Assembly: GCF_020037015.1 (NCBI RefSeq)
Contig: NZ_JAIQDE010000003.1
Location: 124,001 to 188,000, forward strand
Direction: 5' to 3'
Source: Corallococcus sp. AS-1-6
GTDB lineage: Bacteria > Myxococcota > Myxococcia > Myxococcales > Myxococcaceae
DNA length: 64,000 nucleotides
The position numbers and the translations under genes were made by a program. The notes below the pieces were generated by a model. It was not told where the DNA came from, did no database searches, and was given only the letters and a program-made list of their open reading frames with translations. Positions 44,016-53,225 of the stretch are shown one piece after another; positions within the stretch are counted from its first letter, which is position 1; each line of letters opens with the position of its first letter.

Positions 44016-45337
44016 GCGCCTTCCTCGTCGTCGCGACGCTGCTCACCGCCACGCCCATCACGCTGGAGGAGACGCGCCAACTGGGCCGGAAGAACACCCA
44101 GGCGCTCCAGGCCGCGCTGGACGTCGCCGTGGCCCAGGAGGACCAGCGCGTGGCGCGCTCCGGCCTGCTGCCGCAGGTGCAGCTCAACCTGGGCCCCAGC
44201 CTGGACTACGTGGGCCAGCGACGGCAGGTCTTCACCGTCCCCATCAGTGAGACGGAGACCGTCACGCGGGAGGTGGTGGCCACCTCCAACACGGCGGACA
44301 GCTACTTCGCGTCCCTGGGCGTGTCGCAGGTCATCTACAACCGCGGTCTCTGGAAGCAACTGGAGCAGGCCGGCGTCAACGTGGACGCCACGCGCAACCA
44401 GTCCATTGAAGAGGCGGACACCTCCGAACTGGAGGCCATCCGCCGCTTCTTCAACCTCTTCCTGTCGCAGGCCTCGCTGGACGTGCTCAAGGCGACCGCG
44501 CAGCGCAGCGAGGAGCAACTGGAGCGCGCGCGCGCCCTCTTCACCGCGGGCCGCGTGGGCAAGTCCGAGGAGATCGCCGCGCAGGTCAACCTGGGCAACG
44601 ACCGCATCAACGTCGTGCAGCGCCAGAACCAGTTGGTGGCGGACCAGGTGCAGTTGGCCGTGTGGCTGGCGCGCCCCGGCACGGAGCTGCTCCAGGCGGT
44701 GGACCCCGGCGTGTTCCAGCAGGAGCCCGCGCCGGCGCCCGCCCTGGATGACGCCCTCAAGCAGGCCCGCGAGCACCGCGCCCTGCTCAAGGCGCTCCAG
44801 CAGCGCGTGCGCGTGGCGGAACTCCAGCGGGCCATCGTGCAGGGTGACTACATCCCCCGCGTGGGCCTGTCCGCGCGGTACTCGCACAACAGCCAGGCCC
44901 CGGGCCCGTTCTTCAGCGAGCCCGGCTACGGCAACATCTTCAACGGTAGCATCAACCTGACGTGGGACCTGTTCAACGGCTTCAACACGGATGCCCAGTC
45001 CGCGCGCGCCCAGGTCAACATCCGCAAGGCGGAGCTGACGTTCGCGCAGACGGCGCGGGAGCTGGAGGCGGAGGTGCGCCGCGCCCACCAGGTGCTGGAG
45101 GGGCAGATTGCCTCCGCGAAGCTCGCGACGGACAACCGCGCGGTCGCCCAGCAGGGCCTGGCGCTGGCGGAGGAGCGCTTCCGCGCGGGCGCCGGCTCCA
45201 CGCTGGACGTGCGAGACGCGCAGCTCAAGTTGACCCAGGCGGAGCTGGTGTTGCTCCAGAGCCGCATCGATGTCGAAATCGCCCGCTATGCCCTGTTCCG
45301 GGCCATGGGCACGCTGAACCCGGGAGACTCACAATGA
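44012..45337 (+). CDS. TolC-family outer-membrane efflux protein
   Basis: A 441-residue outer-membrane channel of the TolC family, starting at ATG 44012. Two homologous halves carry long helices (ITLEETRQLGRKNTQALQAAL and TADTSELEAIRRFF in the first, SARAQVNIRKAEL and VRRAHQVLEGQI in the second) separated by beta strands. The signal peptide is very short. It forms a trimeric duct from periplasm to outside, docking to the MacA-like adaptor encoded next. The ATGA overlaps on both sides tie it tightly to its neighbours. The substrate is unknown. Confidence 0.9.
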   Translation: MSAFLVVATLLTATPITLEETRQLGRKNTQALQAALDVAVAQEDQRVARSGLLPQVQLNLGPSLDYVGQRRQVFTVPISETETVTREVVATSNTADSYFASLGVSQVIYNRGLWKQLEQAGVNVDATRNQSIEEADTSELEAIRRFFNLFLSQASLDVLKATAQRSEEQLERARALFTAGRVGKSEEIAAQVNLGNDRINVVQRQNQLVADQVQLAVWLARPGTELLQAVDPGVFQQEPAPAPALDDALKQAREHRALLKALQQRVRVAELQRAIVQGDYIPRVGLSARYSHNSQAPGPFFSEPGYGNIFNGSINLTWDLFNGFNTDAQSARAQVNIRKAELTFAQTARELEAEVRRAHQVLEGQIASAKLATDNRAVAQQGLALAEERFRAGAGSTLDVRDAQLKLTQAELVLLQSRIDVEIARYALFRAMGTLNPGDSQ

Positions 45338-46583
45338 CGTGGTGGAAGGCGGCAATCGCCGGCGCGCTGTTGCTTGGAGCGGTGGCCATCACCGTGGGCG
45401 GCCTGCGGGACCGGCCGCCCCCGACGCAGGAGGTCCAGATGGCCAAGGCCCGCAAGGGCACCATCACCCGCACCATCACCGGCGCGGGCAAGGTGCAGGC
45501 GGCCACCACCGTGAAGATCTCCTCCAACCTGTCCGGAGACCTGGTCTCCCTCAAGGTGAAGGACGGAGACGCCATCACCAAGGGGCAGGTGCTGGGGCAG
45601 ATCGACAAGCGCTACTACGAGGCGGCCGTGAAGCAGGCCACCGCGTCGCGCGACGCGGCCCGCTCCGAGGTCCAGGTGGCGGAGGTGGAGACCGCGCGCC
45701 AGCGCGCGGAGCTGGGGCGCGTGAAGGGGCTCGCGGAGAAGGGGCTCGCGTCCGCCGCGGAGGTGGAGCAGGCCCAGGCCGTGACGGACACCGCCGAGGC
45801 GCGCCTCGCGGCCGCCCGGCAGCGCGTGGCCCAGAGCAGCGCCGTGCTGGAGCAGGCCTCCACGGACCTGGCGCGCACCACGCTCCTGTCCCCCATCGAC
45901 GGCAACGTGATTGAACTGTCGCGTGAGGTGGGCGAGCGCGTGCGCGGCTCCGACTTCTCCGAGGACGTGGTGATGACCATCGCCGCGCTCAACCAGATGG
46001 AGGTGAAGTTCGAGGTGGGTGAGCACGAGGTCGTCCACCTGAAGTACGGCCAGCCGGCGGAGGTGACGCTGGACGCGCTGGAGGGCCAGTCCTTCACCGG
46101 CACCGTGGTGGAGATCGCCCAGAAGGCCACCATCAAGAACCCGGGCACGGAGGCCGAGGTGACCAGCTTCCCCATCACCGTCGCCCTGGACGCGCGTCCG
46201 CCGGGCGTGCTCCCCGGCATGAGCGCCGAGGCGCGCATCAGCGCGGAGACGCACAACGACGCGGTGCTGGTGCCCATCCAGGCCGTCACGGTGCGCGCGG
46301 AGCGCTCGCTGCCGGACTACCAGGCGCCGGTGGAGGGCACGTCGCTCACCGCGAAGCGCCGCACGGAGGCGCTGGCCAAGGTCGTGTTCGTGGTGGACAG
46401 CGACAACAAGGCCCAGGTGCGCCGCGTGCGCACGGGCATCGCCTCCGACACGGAGCTGGAGGTGCTGGAGGGCCTGCAGGTCGGGGACCGCGTGGTGGAG
46501 GGCCCCTACCGCACGCTGTCCAAGGAGCTGTCCCACGGGGACGTGGTGCGCGAGCCGGAGAAGGCCGCGGCGAAGGGCAAGTC

Positions 46584-46587
<4 letters not shown>
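45334..46587 (+). CDS. MacA-like periplasmic adaptor (RND/HlyD family)
   Basis: A 417-residue membrane-fusion protein anchored by an N-terminal helix (residues 5-23). A split biotinyl-lipoyl domain ([20 protein letters not shown] and [21 protein letters not shown]) flanks an alpha-helical hairpin (about 85-160), followed by beta-barrel and membrane-proximal domains. An insert with basic residues (about 330-350) precedes the end. It links the inner-membrane ABC complex to the TolC-like duct. Start and stop overlap the flanking genes (ATGA, GTGA). Confidence 0.92.
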
Positions 46588-47341
<754 letters not shown>

Positions 47342-47345
<4 letters not shown>

Positions 47346-48580
47346 GCTTGCGGCAGCGCTTCCGCGTGGACGTGCTGGAGGGGGTCCGCATCGCGGTGTT
47401 CTCCCTCCAGGCGAACCGGATGCGCACGGTGCTCACGACGCTGGGCATCGGCATCGGCGTGGCCACGCTGCTCGCCATTGTGGGCATCATCCAGGGGCTC
47501 AACTCGTCCTTCGAGAAGCAACTGGCCACGCTGGGGGCGAACACGGTCTTCATCTCCAAGTACCCCTGGATGATCAAGGGCAACTGGTGGATGTACCGCA
47601 ACCGGAAGAACTTCACGCTGGAGCAGGTGGCGCAGTTGCGCGCCCAGGCGGACTTCATCACCGCCATCTCCCCGGCGGTGATGCGCATGTCGGACGTGGC
47701 GCACGGCGCCCTCCAGGTCTCCAACGTGCGCATCAACGGCGTGTGGAGCGACTACCAGGCCATCGGCAACTACGAGGTGGTGTCCGGACGCTTCCTCACC
47801 CGCGCGGACGAAGAGGTGAACCGGGCGGTGGCGGTGCTGGGCGCGGACGTGGCCGCCTCGCTCTTTCCCAGCATCAGCCCGTTGGGGCAGACGGTGCGCA
47901 TCGACGGGCGGCCCTTCCAGGTGGTGGGCACGCTGGGGCGCAAGGGGAAGGTCGTGGCGGAGAACATGGACCTGTCCGTGTTCATGCCGTTCAAGACCTT
48001 CAACTCGCACTTCGGCAAGGGGCGGCCCATGCAGATCGCCATCGCCGTGGCGGACGCGGGGCGGATGGCGAAGGTGGAGGACCAGTTGGTGGGCATCATG
48101 CGGCGCGTGCGCGCGACGCCGCCGGGCCAGCCGGACGACTTCAACGTCAACCGGACGGACTCGCTCGCGGCGACGTACGAGCAGCTCACCGGCGCGCTCT
48201 ACGCGGTGGCCACGGGCGTGGGCCTCATCACGCTCCTGGTGGGCGGCATCGGCATCATGAACATCATGCTGGTGTCGGTGCGGGAGCGGACGCGGGAGAT
48301 AGGGGTCCGCCGGGCGCTGGGCGCGCGTCAGCGGACCATCGTGCTCCAGTTCCTGATGGAGGCCTCCAGCGTGTCCGCGGTGGGGGGCCTGTTGGGGACG
48401 ACGGTGGGGCTGGGCACGGCGAAGATCGTGTCCCTGGTGACGCCGCTGGCGGCGGACGTGCGCCCCAGCACGGTGGTGGGCGGGGTGGCGTTCGCGGCGC
48501 TGGTGGGCCTGCTGTTCGGCATCTGGCCGGCCGCGCGGGCGGCGAAGCTGGACCCGGTGGAAGCGCTCCGCTACGAATAA
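47342..48580 (+). CDS. MacB/FtsX-type permease subunit 1
   Basis: A 412-residue permease with an N-terminal helix (about 22-45), a MacB-type periplasmic core (about 50-280) and three C-terminal helices with the [17 protein letters not shown] coupling motif. It lacks an ATPase domain and needs the preceding gene's product. ATG 47342 overlaps the ATPase stop. Permease 2 follows after 4 bp. The pair probably forms a heterodimeric inner-membrane core that couples ATP hydrolysis to TolC-dependent export by mechanotransmission. Confidence 0.92.
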
Positions 48581-48584
48581 GGCG

Positions 48585-49814
48585 ATGCGGGCCTTCCTGG
48601 ACAACCTGCGGCTGGCGCTCGGCACGTTCCTGGGCAACCCGCTGCGCTCGCTCTTGACGCTGGTGGGCATCGTCATCGGCGTGGCCACCGTCATCACGAT
48701 GATGGCCCTGATTGAAGGACTGCGCGAACAGGTGAACAAGAACCTGGGCAGCCTGGGCGCGCACACCTTCGAGGTGACGAAGTGGCCCACCGGCTTCGGC
48801 CGCATCAACTGGGCGAAGTACGCCAAGCGCAAGGACCTGCTCGGCGACGACGTGCGCGCCATCGTGGAGTCCTGTCCGTCGGTGGGGGCGGCCACGCCCA
48901 CGGCCCAGGAGTGGGGCAAGAAGCTGACCACGGCGTTCCGGGAGACGCCCCCTTCGGTGAGCGTCCTGGGCACGGAGCCCACGTACCTGGAGACGAGCGG
49001 CGTCGTCGTGTCCACCGGCCGCTTCTTCAACGAGACGGAGACGTTGGACGGCCGCCCGGTGATGGTCATTGGCGTGGACCTGGCGGACACGCTCTTCCCG
49101 GGCATGAACCCGGTGGGCTCCGAGGTGCGGCTTCAGGGCCGGCCGTTCCAGGTGATTGGCGTGCTGCAGAAGCGCGGCAGCGTCATGGGGATGGCCAGCC
49201 AGGACAACCAGGCCATCGTGCCCATGCGCGCGTTCCAGCAGTTCTACGGGAAGAACCGCTCGGTGGAGATCGACATCCAGGCGCGTGACGGGGCGTCCTT
49301 CCAGAAGGCGCAGGACGAGGTGGTGAACCTGATGCGCCGCCGCCGGGGCCTGACGCCGCAGGAGCCGAACGACTTCGAGGTGCACACCAACGAGTCCATG
49401 ACGGCGTCCTTCAACGAGCTGTCCCAGGTCATCGCGTTCGCGGGCGTGGGCGTGTGCCTGCTGTCGCTGGTGGTGGGCGGCATCGGCATCCTGAACATCA
49501 TGCTGATGTCGGTGACGGAGCGGACGCGGGAGATTGGCATCCGCAAGGCGCTGGGCGCGCGCCGCCGCCGCATCCTGGGCCAGTTCGCCACGGAGGCGGT
49601 GATGCTGTCGCTCGTGGGCGGGGTGCTGGGGCTGGGGCTGGGCTTCGGGTTCGTCTTCCTGGGCAAGTGGGTGCTGCTGTTCCCCATGAGCGTGCCCGCG
49701 TGGGCCGTGGCGCTGTCGCTGGGGATGAGCTGTGGCGTGGGGCTCGTCTTCGGCATCTACCCGGCGTCGCGCGCGGCGCGGCTGGACCCGGTGGAGGCGA
49801 TGCGCGCGGAGTAG
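48585..49814 (+). CDS. MacB/FtsX-type permease subunit 2
   Basis: A 409-residue paralogue of the preceding permease, with the same layout: helix 1 (SLLTLVGIVIGVATVITMMAL), a periplasmic core, then three helices with TERTREIGIRKALGARRRR. Differences in the core suggest the two permeases are not interchangeable and make a heterodimer. It is the last gene of the six-gene operon (YIP1-like, TolC, MacA, ATPase, permease 1, permease 2). The start ATG at 48585 has an AAGG ribosome-binding site inside the end of the previous gene. Confidence 0.92.
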   Translation: MRAFLDNLRLALGTFLGNPLRSLLTLVGIVIGVATVITMMALIEGLREQVNKNLGSLGAHTFEVTKWPTGFGRINWAKYAKRKDLLGDDVRAIVESCPSVGAATPTAQEWGKKLTTAFRETPPSVSVLGTEPTYLETSGVVVSTGRFFNETETLDGRPVMVIGVDLADTLFPGMNPVGSEVRLQGRPFQVIGVLQKRGSVMGMASQDNQAIVPMRAFQQFYGKNRSVEIDIQARDGASFQKAQDEVVNLMRRRRGLTPQEPNDFEVHTNESMTASFNELSQVIAFAGVGVCLLSLVVGGIGILNIMLMSVTERTREIGIRKALGARRRRILGQFATEAVMLSLVGGVLGLGLGFGFVFLGKWVLLFPMSVPAWAVALSLGMSCGVGLVFGIYPASRAARLDPVEAMRAE

Positions 49815-49920
49815 GGCGCCGGAGGCCCGCGGAGGGAGGCGTGAACACGCCAGCGCCATGGCGGGGATGGCGTCCACCCGGTAGGGTGCTCCTGTCCCTA
49901 CCGCACGGGGCCCGCACCGC

Positions 49921-50502
49921 ATGTCCATGTCCTCCTACGTCACGCTGCCGCTGCCCGCCGTTCCCGCGCCGTACCGGGTGCGCGTCTTCACCCCCGAGGA
50001 CATGGACGGCGTCATCGCGCTGTACTCCCATCCGGAGGTGGCGCGGAGCCTCAACTTCACCGTGCCCGTGCTCCGGGAGACGCTGCACCAGAAGCTGACC
50101 GGTGACCTGGAGGCGATGCGCCAGGGCAAGGGCATCCGCTGGGTGCTGTCGAAGGGAGACGACCCGACGCCCCAGGGCTACCTGACCCTCTTCAACTGGA
50201 GCCAGAAGGACCGCCGCGCGGAGGTGGGCTACATGGTGGCGCGCGCGCTGTGGGGGCAGGGCGTGATGACGGTCATCCTGCCCGCGCTGATCCGCTTCGG
50301 CTTCGAGCACCTGAACCTCCACCGCATCGAGGGCATGGTGAACGCGCGCAACAGCGCGTCGTCCAAGGCGCTGACGCGCGCGGGCTTCCAGCAGGAGGGC
50401 GTGATGCGCGGCTACCAGGCCGACGGGAACGGGGGCGGGTTCAACGACATCATGCTGTTCGCGCTGCTCGAGGACGCCTGGCGCGCGTCCGTCGCGACGT
50501 AG
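49921..50502 (+). CDS. GNAT-family N-acetyltransferase (RimJ/RimL type)
   Basis: A 193-residue GCN5-related acetyltransferase of the Acetyltransf_3/RimJ-RimL class. It has the N-terminal beta strand YRVRVFTPEDMDGVIALY, the acetyl-CoA site ALWGQGVMTVILPALIRFGF, the NLHRIEGMVNARNSASSKAL motif and a C-terminal RGYQADGNGGGFNDIMLF. Members acetylate ribosomal-protein N-termini, aminoglycosides or small metabolites; the substrate is not evident. ATG 49921 follows a 106-bp gap after the exporter operon. It converges on the metzincin-motif gene with 9 bp between stops. Confidence 0.9.
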   Translation: MSMSSYVTLPLPAVPAPYRVRVFTPEDMDGVIALYSHPEVARSLNFTVPVLRETLHQKLTGDLEAMRQGKGIRWVLSKGDDPTPQGYLTLFNWSQKDRRAEVGYMVARALWGQGVMTVILPALIRFGFEHLNLHRIEGMVNARNSASSKALTRAGFQQEGVMRGYQADGNGGGFNDIMLFALLEDAWRASVAT

Positions 50503-50511
50503 GCCCGCGCC

Positions 50512-52311
50512 TCACGGCAGGTCGCGCGCGAACTGTTCGCGGTAGCGGGCCTGGAGCGTCTTCAGTTGGCGCGTGCCCCGGTACTCGCGCGCGAGCAGGT
50601 GCCACGCCTCCGTGCGCGAGGGCTCCAGGGCGATGACCCGCTCCAGGTGCTTGCGCGCGCACCCATGCGCACGGGTGTTCGTCGCCAGCACGGCGAGCAG
50701 CAGGTGGGCCTGCACCGCGTCCTCCCGGACCGCGAGCACCCGCTCGCAGGCGGTGCGCGCGGAGCCCAGGCGCCCCTGGAGCAGGTGCAGCTCGCATTGC
50801 AGGAGCGTGACGGAGGGGCTCGCCGGATACGCCCGCGCCAGCGCGGCGATGCGCTCGCGCGCGGGCCCCGAGGAGCCGGCATGCAGCAGCGCCTCGACGT
50901 CGGACACCGCGCGCACCAGGGCTCCTTCGCGCGCGGGCTCGACGACGGACGTGCCCCCATCCGACAGGGCCGGCAGCGCCACCTGTCTTCGAAGACGGGC
51001 CGCCTGTTCCAGCACGGCCTCGGAGGCCGCCAGCCCTCGCGCGCGCGCCGCGGTCTCCTCCGCCCACGTCACGCAGTGGGCGCGGAGGAAGAGCGCCGCC
51101 AGGTCCGCCCACTGCGCGGGCTCCACGTCCGCCCGGGCCTCCAGGTTCGTCCTCGCCGCCACCAGGCTGTCGCGGGCCTCGTCGAAGCGGCCCGCGTGCA
51201 GGTGGAGCAGCGCGACGTTCATGCGCAGGGAGGGCTCGCGGGGAAACCGCGCGATGGCCCGCTCGCAGCGCTCCCGCGTGGCGTCCAGTCCCGGGGTGAG
51301 GTGCACGGCGAGGTAGCACGCCAGCAACTGCACGCGTTCGTCCTGGGGGTGCCGCACGGCCAGCGGCTCCAGGGCCTCCGCGGCCACGTCCGGCCGGCCC
51401 GCCTTCTCCAGGGCGATGACCTCCGCCAGCCGCTGCCGCTCCAGCGGCGCCAGCGAGCGGGGCGTCCCCTCCGGCCCCAGCACGACCCCGGAGGCGCGCA
51501 CCCGCTCCGTCCATTCCAGGAGGAAGTCCCGCTCGGGCCCTTCCCACGCCGGGCCCGTCATCGCCTCCACCGCCGCGCGCAGCTCCCGGGCCCAGGCCTT
51601 CTGCGCCTCCAGCTCCACGCGGGCGCCGGGCAGGTGCCTCAGCCCCGCGCCCAGCAGCGCGAGCGTCCGCGCGTCGAACCCCGTCTGGCCCGCGTCGTAC
51701 TTCGGGGACATCCACCCCCGTCCGTCGCGCACGTGCGGCGCGCCCAGGGTGTGGGCCCACTCGTGCAGCAGGACCGCCACCTCCAGCCGCTGCCGCGCCT
51801 CCACCGGCAGCTCTCCGCCCAGGCCGCGCAGCACGCAGTGCCGTCCCAGCACGCGCGCGAAGCCCAGCTCGTGCTGCGCGCCGCTGAACGTCGCGGGCGC
51901 CGCCACCAGGCCCACGACGAGGTCCACGTCCTCGCCCGCGTCCACCTCCTCCAGCGCAGCCAGCACCGGCTCCAGCGGACCGTCCGAGCCGCGCCGCTCC
52001 CACGCCCGCGTGGACTCCAGCTCGAACGTGACGCCCAGGGGGCCGCGCACGGACCCGCTCGCGCGCTGGAGCCACCCGGCGACGCCCCGCTCCCAGTGGA
52101 GGCTCCGCGCACGGTGGTCCACGTCCGCGTACACGCGCACCCGCAACACCTTCGCCGTGGGGGCAGGGGAGGAAACCGCTGACAGGGCGCTGCCGGCCCG
52201 CGCGGCGCCACGCGGCGGTGACGGGGCGGCGCAGCGCAGCCCCAGGACTCCGGCGAGCAGGAGCAGGACCGCCCTCAACCAGCCTGGCGTCCGCGGGGAC
52301 CCGGGAATCAC
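50512..52311 (-). CDS. Lipoprotein with metzincin-type zinc motif and TPR repeats
   Basis: A 599-residue lipoprotein with signal peptide and lipobox LGLRC. An N-terminal domain of about 200 residues (RVRVYADVDHRARSLHW...) holds HEWAHTLGAPH (residues about 182-192), the complete HExxHxxGxxH zinc signature of metzincins, followed by a Met in GWMSPKYD that could be the Met-turn. The rest is helical with tetratricopeptide repeats (for example LSVRMNVALLHLHAGRFDEARDSL and PASPSVTLLQCELHLLQGRLGSARTAC), including Cys residues. The protein is probably a surface metalloprotease with a TPR arm. It has no recognised homologue in my knowledge. Confidence 0.82.
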   Translation of the reverse strand: MIPGSPRTPGWLRAVLLLLAGVLGLRCAAPSPPRGAARAGSALSAVSSPAPTAKVLRVRVYADVDHRARSLHWERGVAGWLQRASGSVRGPLGVTFELESTRAWERRGSDGPLEPVLAALEEVDAGEDVDLVVGLVAAPATFSGAQHELGFARVLGRHCVLRGLGGELPVEARQRLEVAVLLHEWAHTLGAPHVRDGRGWMSPKYDAGQTGFDARTLALLGAGLRHLPGARVELEAQKAWARELRAAVEAMTGPAWEGPERDFLLEWTERVRASGVVLGPEGTPRSLAPLERQRLAEVIALEKAGRPDVAAEALEPLAVRHPQDERVQLLACYLAVHLTPGLDATRERCERAIARFPREPSLRMNVALLHLHAGRFDEARDSLVAARTNLEARADVEPAQWADLAALFLRAHCVTWAEETAARARGLAASEAVLEQAARLRRQVALPALSDGGTSVVEPAREGALVRAVSDVEALLHAGSSGPARERIAALARAYPASPSVTLLQCELHLLQGRLGSARTACERVLAVREDAVQAHLLLAVLATNTRAHGCARKHLERVIALEPSRTEAWHLLAREYRGTRQLKTLQARYREQFARDLP

Positions 52312-52418
52312 GGACAGGACCTGGCAGGTAGAGGGGGAACAGTGCCCGCGAAGGGGCAGGGGAGGCGGTGGGCCTCACTCAACGGGAGGCTGCCACCGCC
52401 ATCACCCGGGGACGGACC

Positions 52419-52832
52419 TCAGGCCGCGGCGTCCTCTTCCTTCGAGGGCTCGGTGGCGTTCGTGATCCAGTCGATCGCCTTGTGCTCCCAGTCCGTGTCC
52501 TTCGACGCGTCGATGTAGCGCTCCCACTCGTACACGCCGCTCTGCTTGGCCATGCGCACCATCATCAGGCGGGCCACGGTGCTGTCGAGCACCACCGCCG
52601 AGCGCACCATGCCGTTCTGCCGGAGCCAGCCCATCGCCTGCTTGATGATCTCCTGGGTCTCCGGCGGGTTCGCCTTCTGGCTGCGGATGTCCACCATCAG
52701 CCCGAAGGGCCGCCCGCGCTTCAGCGCCACCTTGGCGCGAAGGTCCTCGAACCAGACCTTGGCCTCGGCAGGGGTGATGTAGCCCGGCGCATTGATCCGG
52801 TACCCGTACTCCGTCCGCAGATTCTCAGCCAT
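52419..52832 (-). CDS. STAS/SpoIIAA-like small protein
   Basis: A 137-residue protein of alpha/beta pattern: FGLMVDIRSQKANPPETQEIIKQAM, then RSAVVLDSTVARLMMVRMAKQSGVYEWERYI and a final AIDWI helix. The strand-helix order is like STAS/SpoIIAA-type domains common in myxobacteria, but no phosphoacceptor Ser can be assigned. I prefer the ATG at 52832, preceded by GGGGG, over the GTG at 52844. It lies 107 bp before the metzincin-motif gene on the same strand and is divergent from the ThDP gene. Confidence 0.75.
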   Translation of the reverse strand: MAENLRTEYGYRINAPGYITPAEAKVWFEDLRAKVALKRGRPFGLMVDIRSQKANPPETQEIIKQAMGWLRQNGMVRSAVVLDSTVARLMMVRMAKQSGVYEWERYIDASKDTDWEHKAIDWITNATEPSKEEDAAA

Positions 52833-53225
52833 GACAACCCCCACGTTGATTGCGGTGCGCGCGCCACTCCCGTGCGAATCCGGGCGGATGGCAGCGTGCC
52901 CGTGAGCCTACCCCAGTCAGCACGTGCGTGGATCCACTCCCGCCTCACCTGCGTACGCGCGCGAGCCCCGTCCTCCCCGTGAAGATGAAGACGTCCCTCG
53001 GTAAACGTGGTAGTCGTCACGGAGTCTGAGAATCCAGCGTCAGGCGAACTTTCCACTGATTTTACTTCACAGTCGCTCGCTTCTCCGCTATTAAGGGGAT
53101 GCAGTTTTCCAGCACACCCGCAACACTGTCACAGACATCGAGGTCCCCCCGGACTCGGTGGCAGCGAAACGACGCGGTCGCAGCGTCGAACCTCACGGGT
53201 TCCGGGGCCTTGGAGACGTCCTTCA
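52833..53225. other. 393-bp divergent intergenic region
   Basis: The space between the STAS-like and ThDP-enzyme genes has no convincing gene. It contains a clearly A+T-richer stretch (about 53005-53110, with ACTGATTTTACTTCAC and CTATTAAGGGGATG) in which the promoter of the ThDP-KAS operon probably lies, followed by about 120 bp of ordinary leader. I found no recognisable operator, riboswitch or sigma-54 site. A 49-codon out-of-frame ORF (53099-53248) that overlaps the ThDP start is not supported. Confidence 0.6.
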
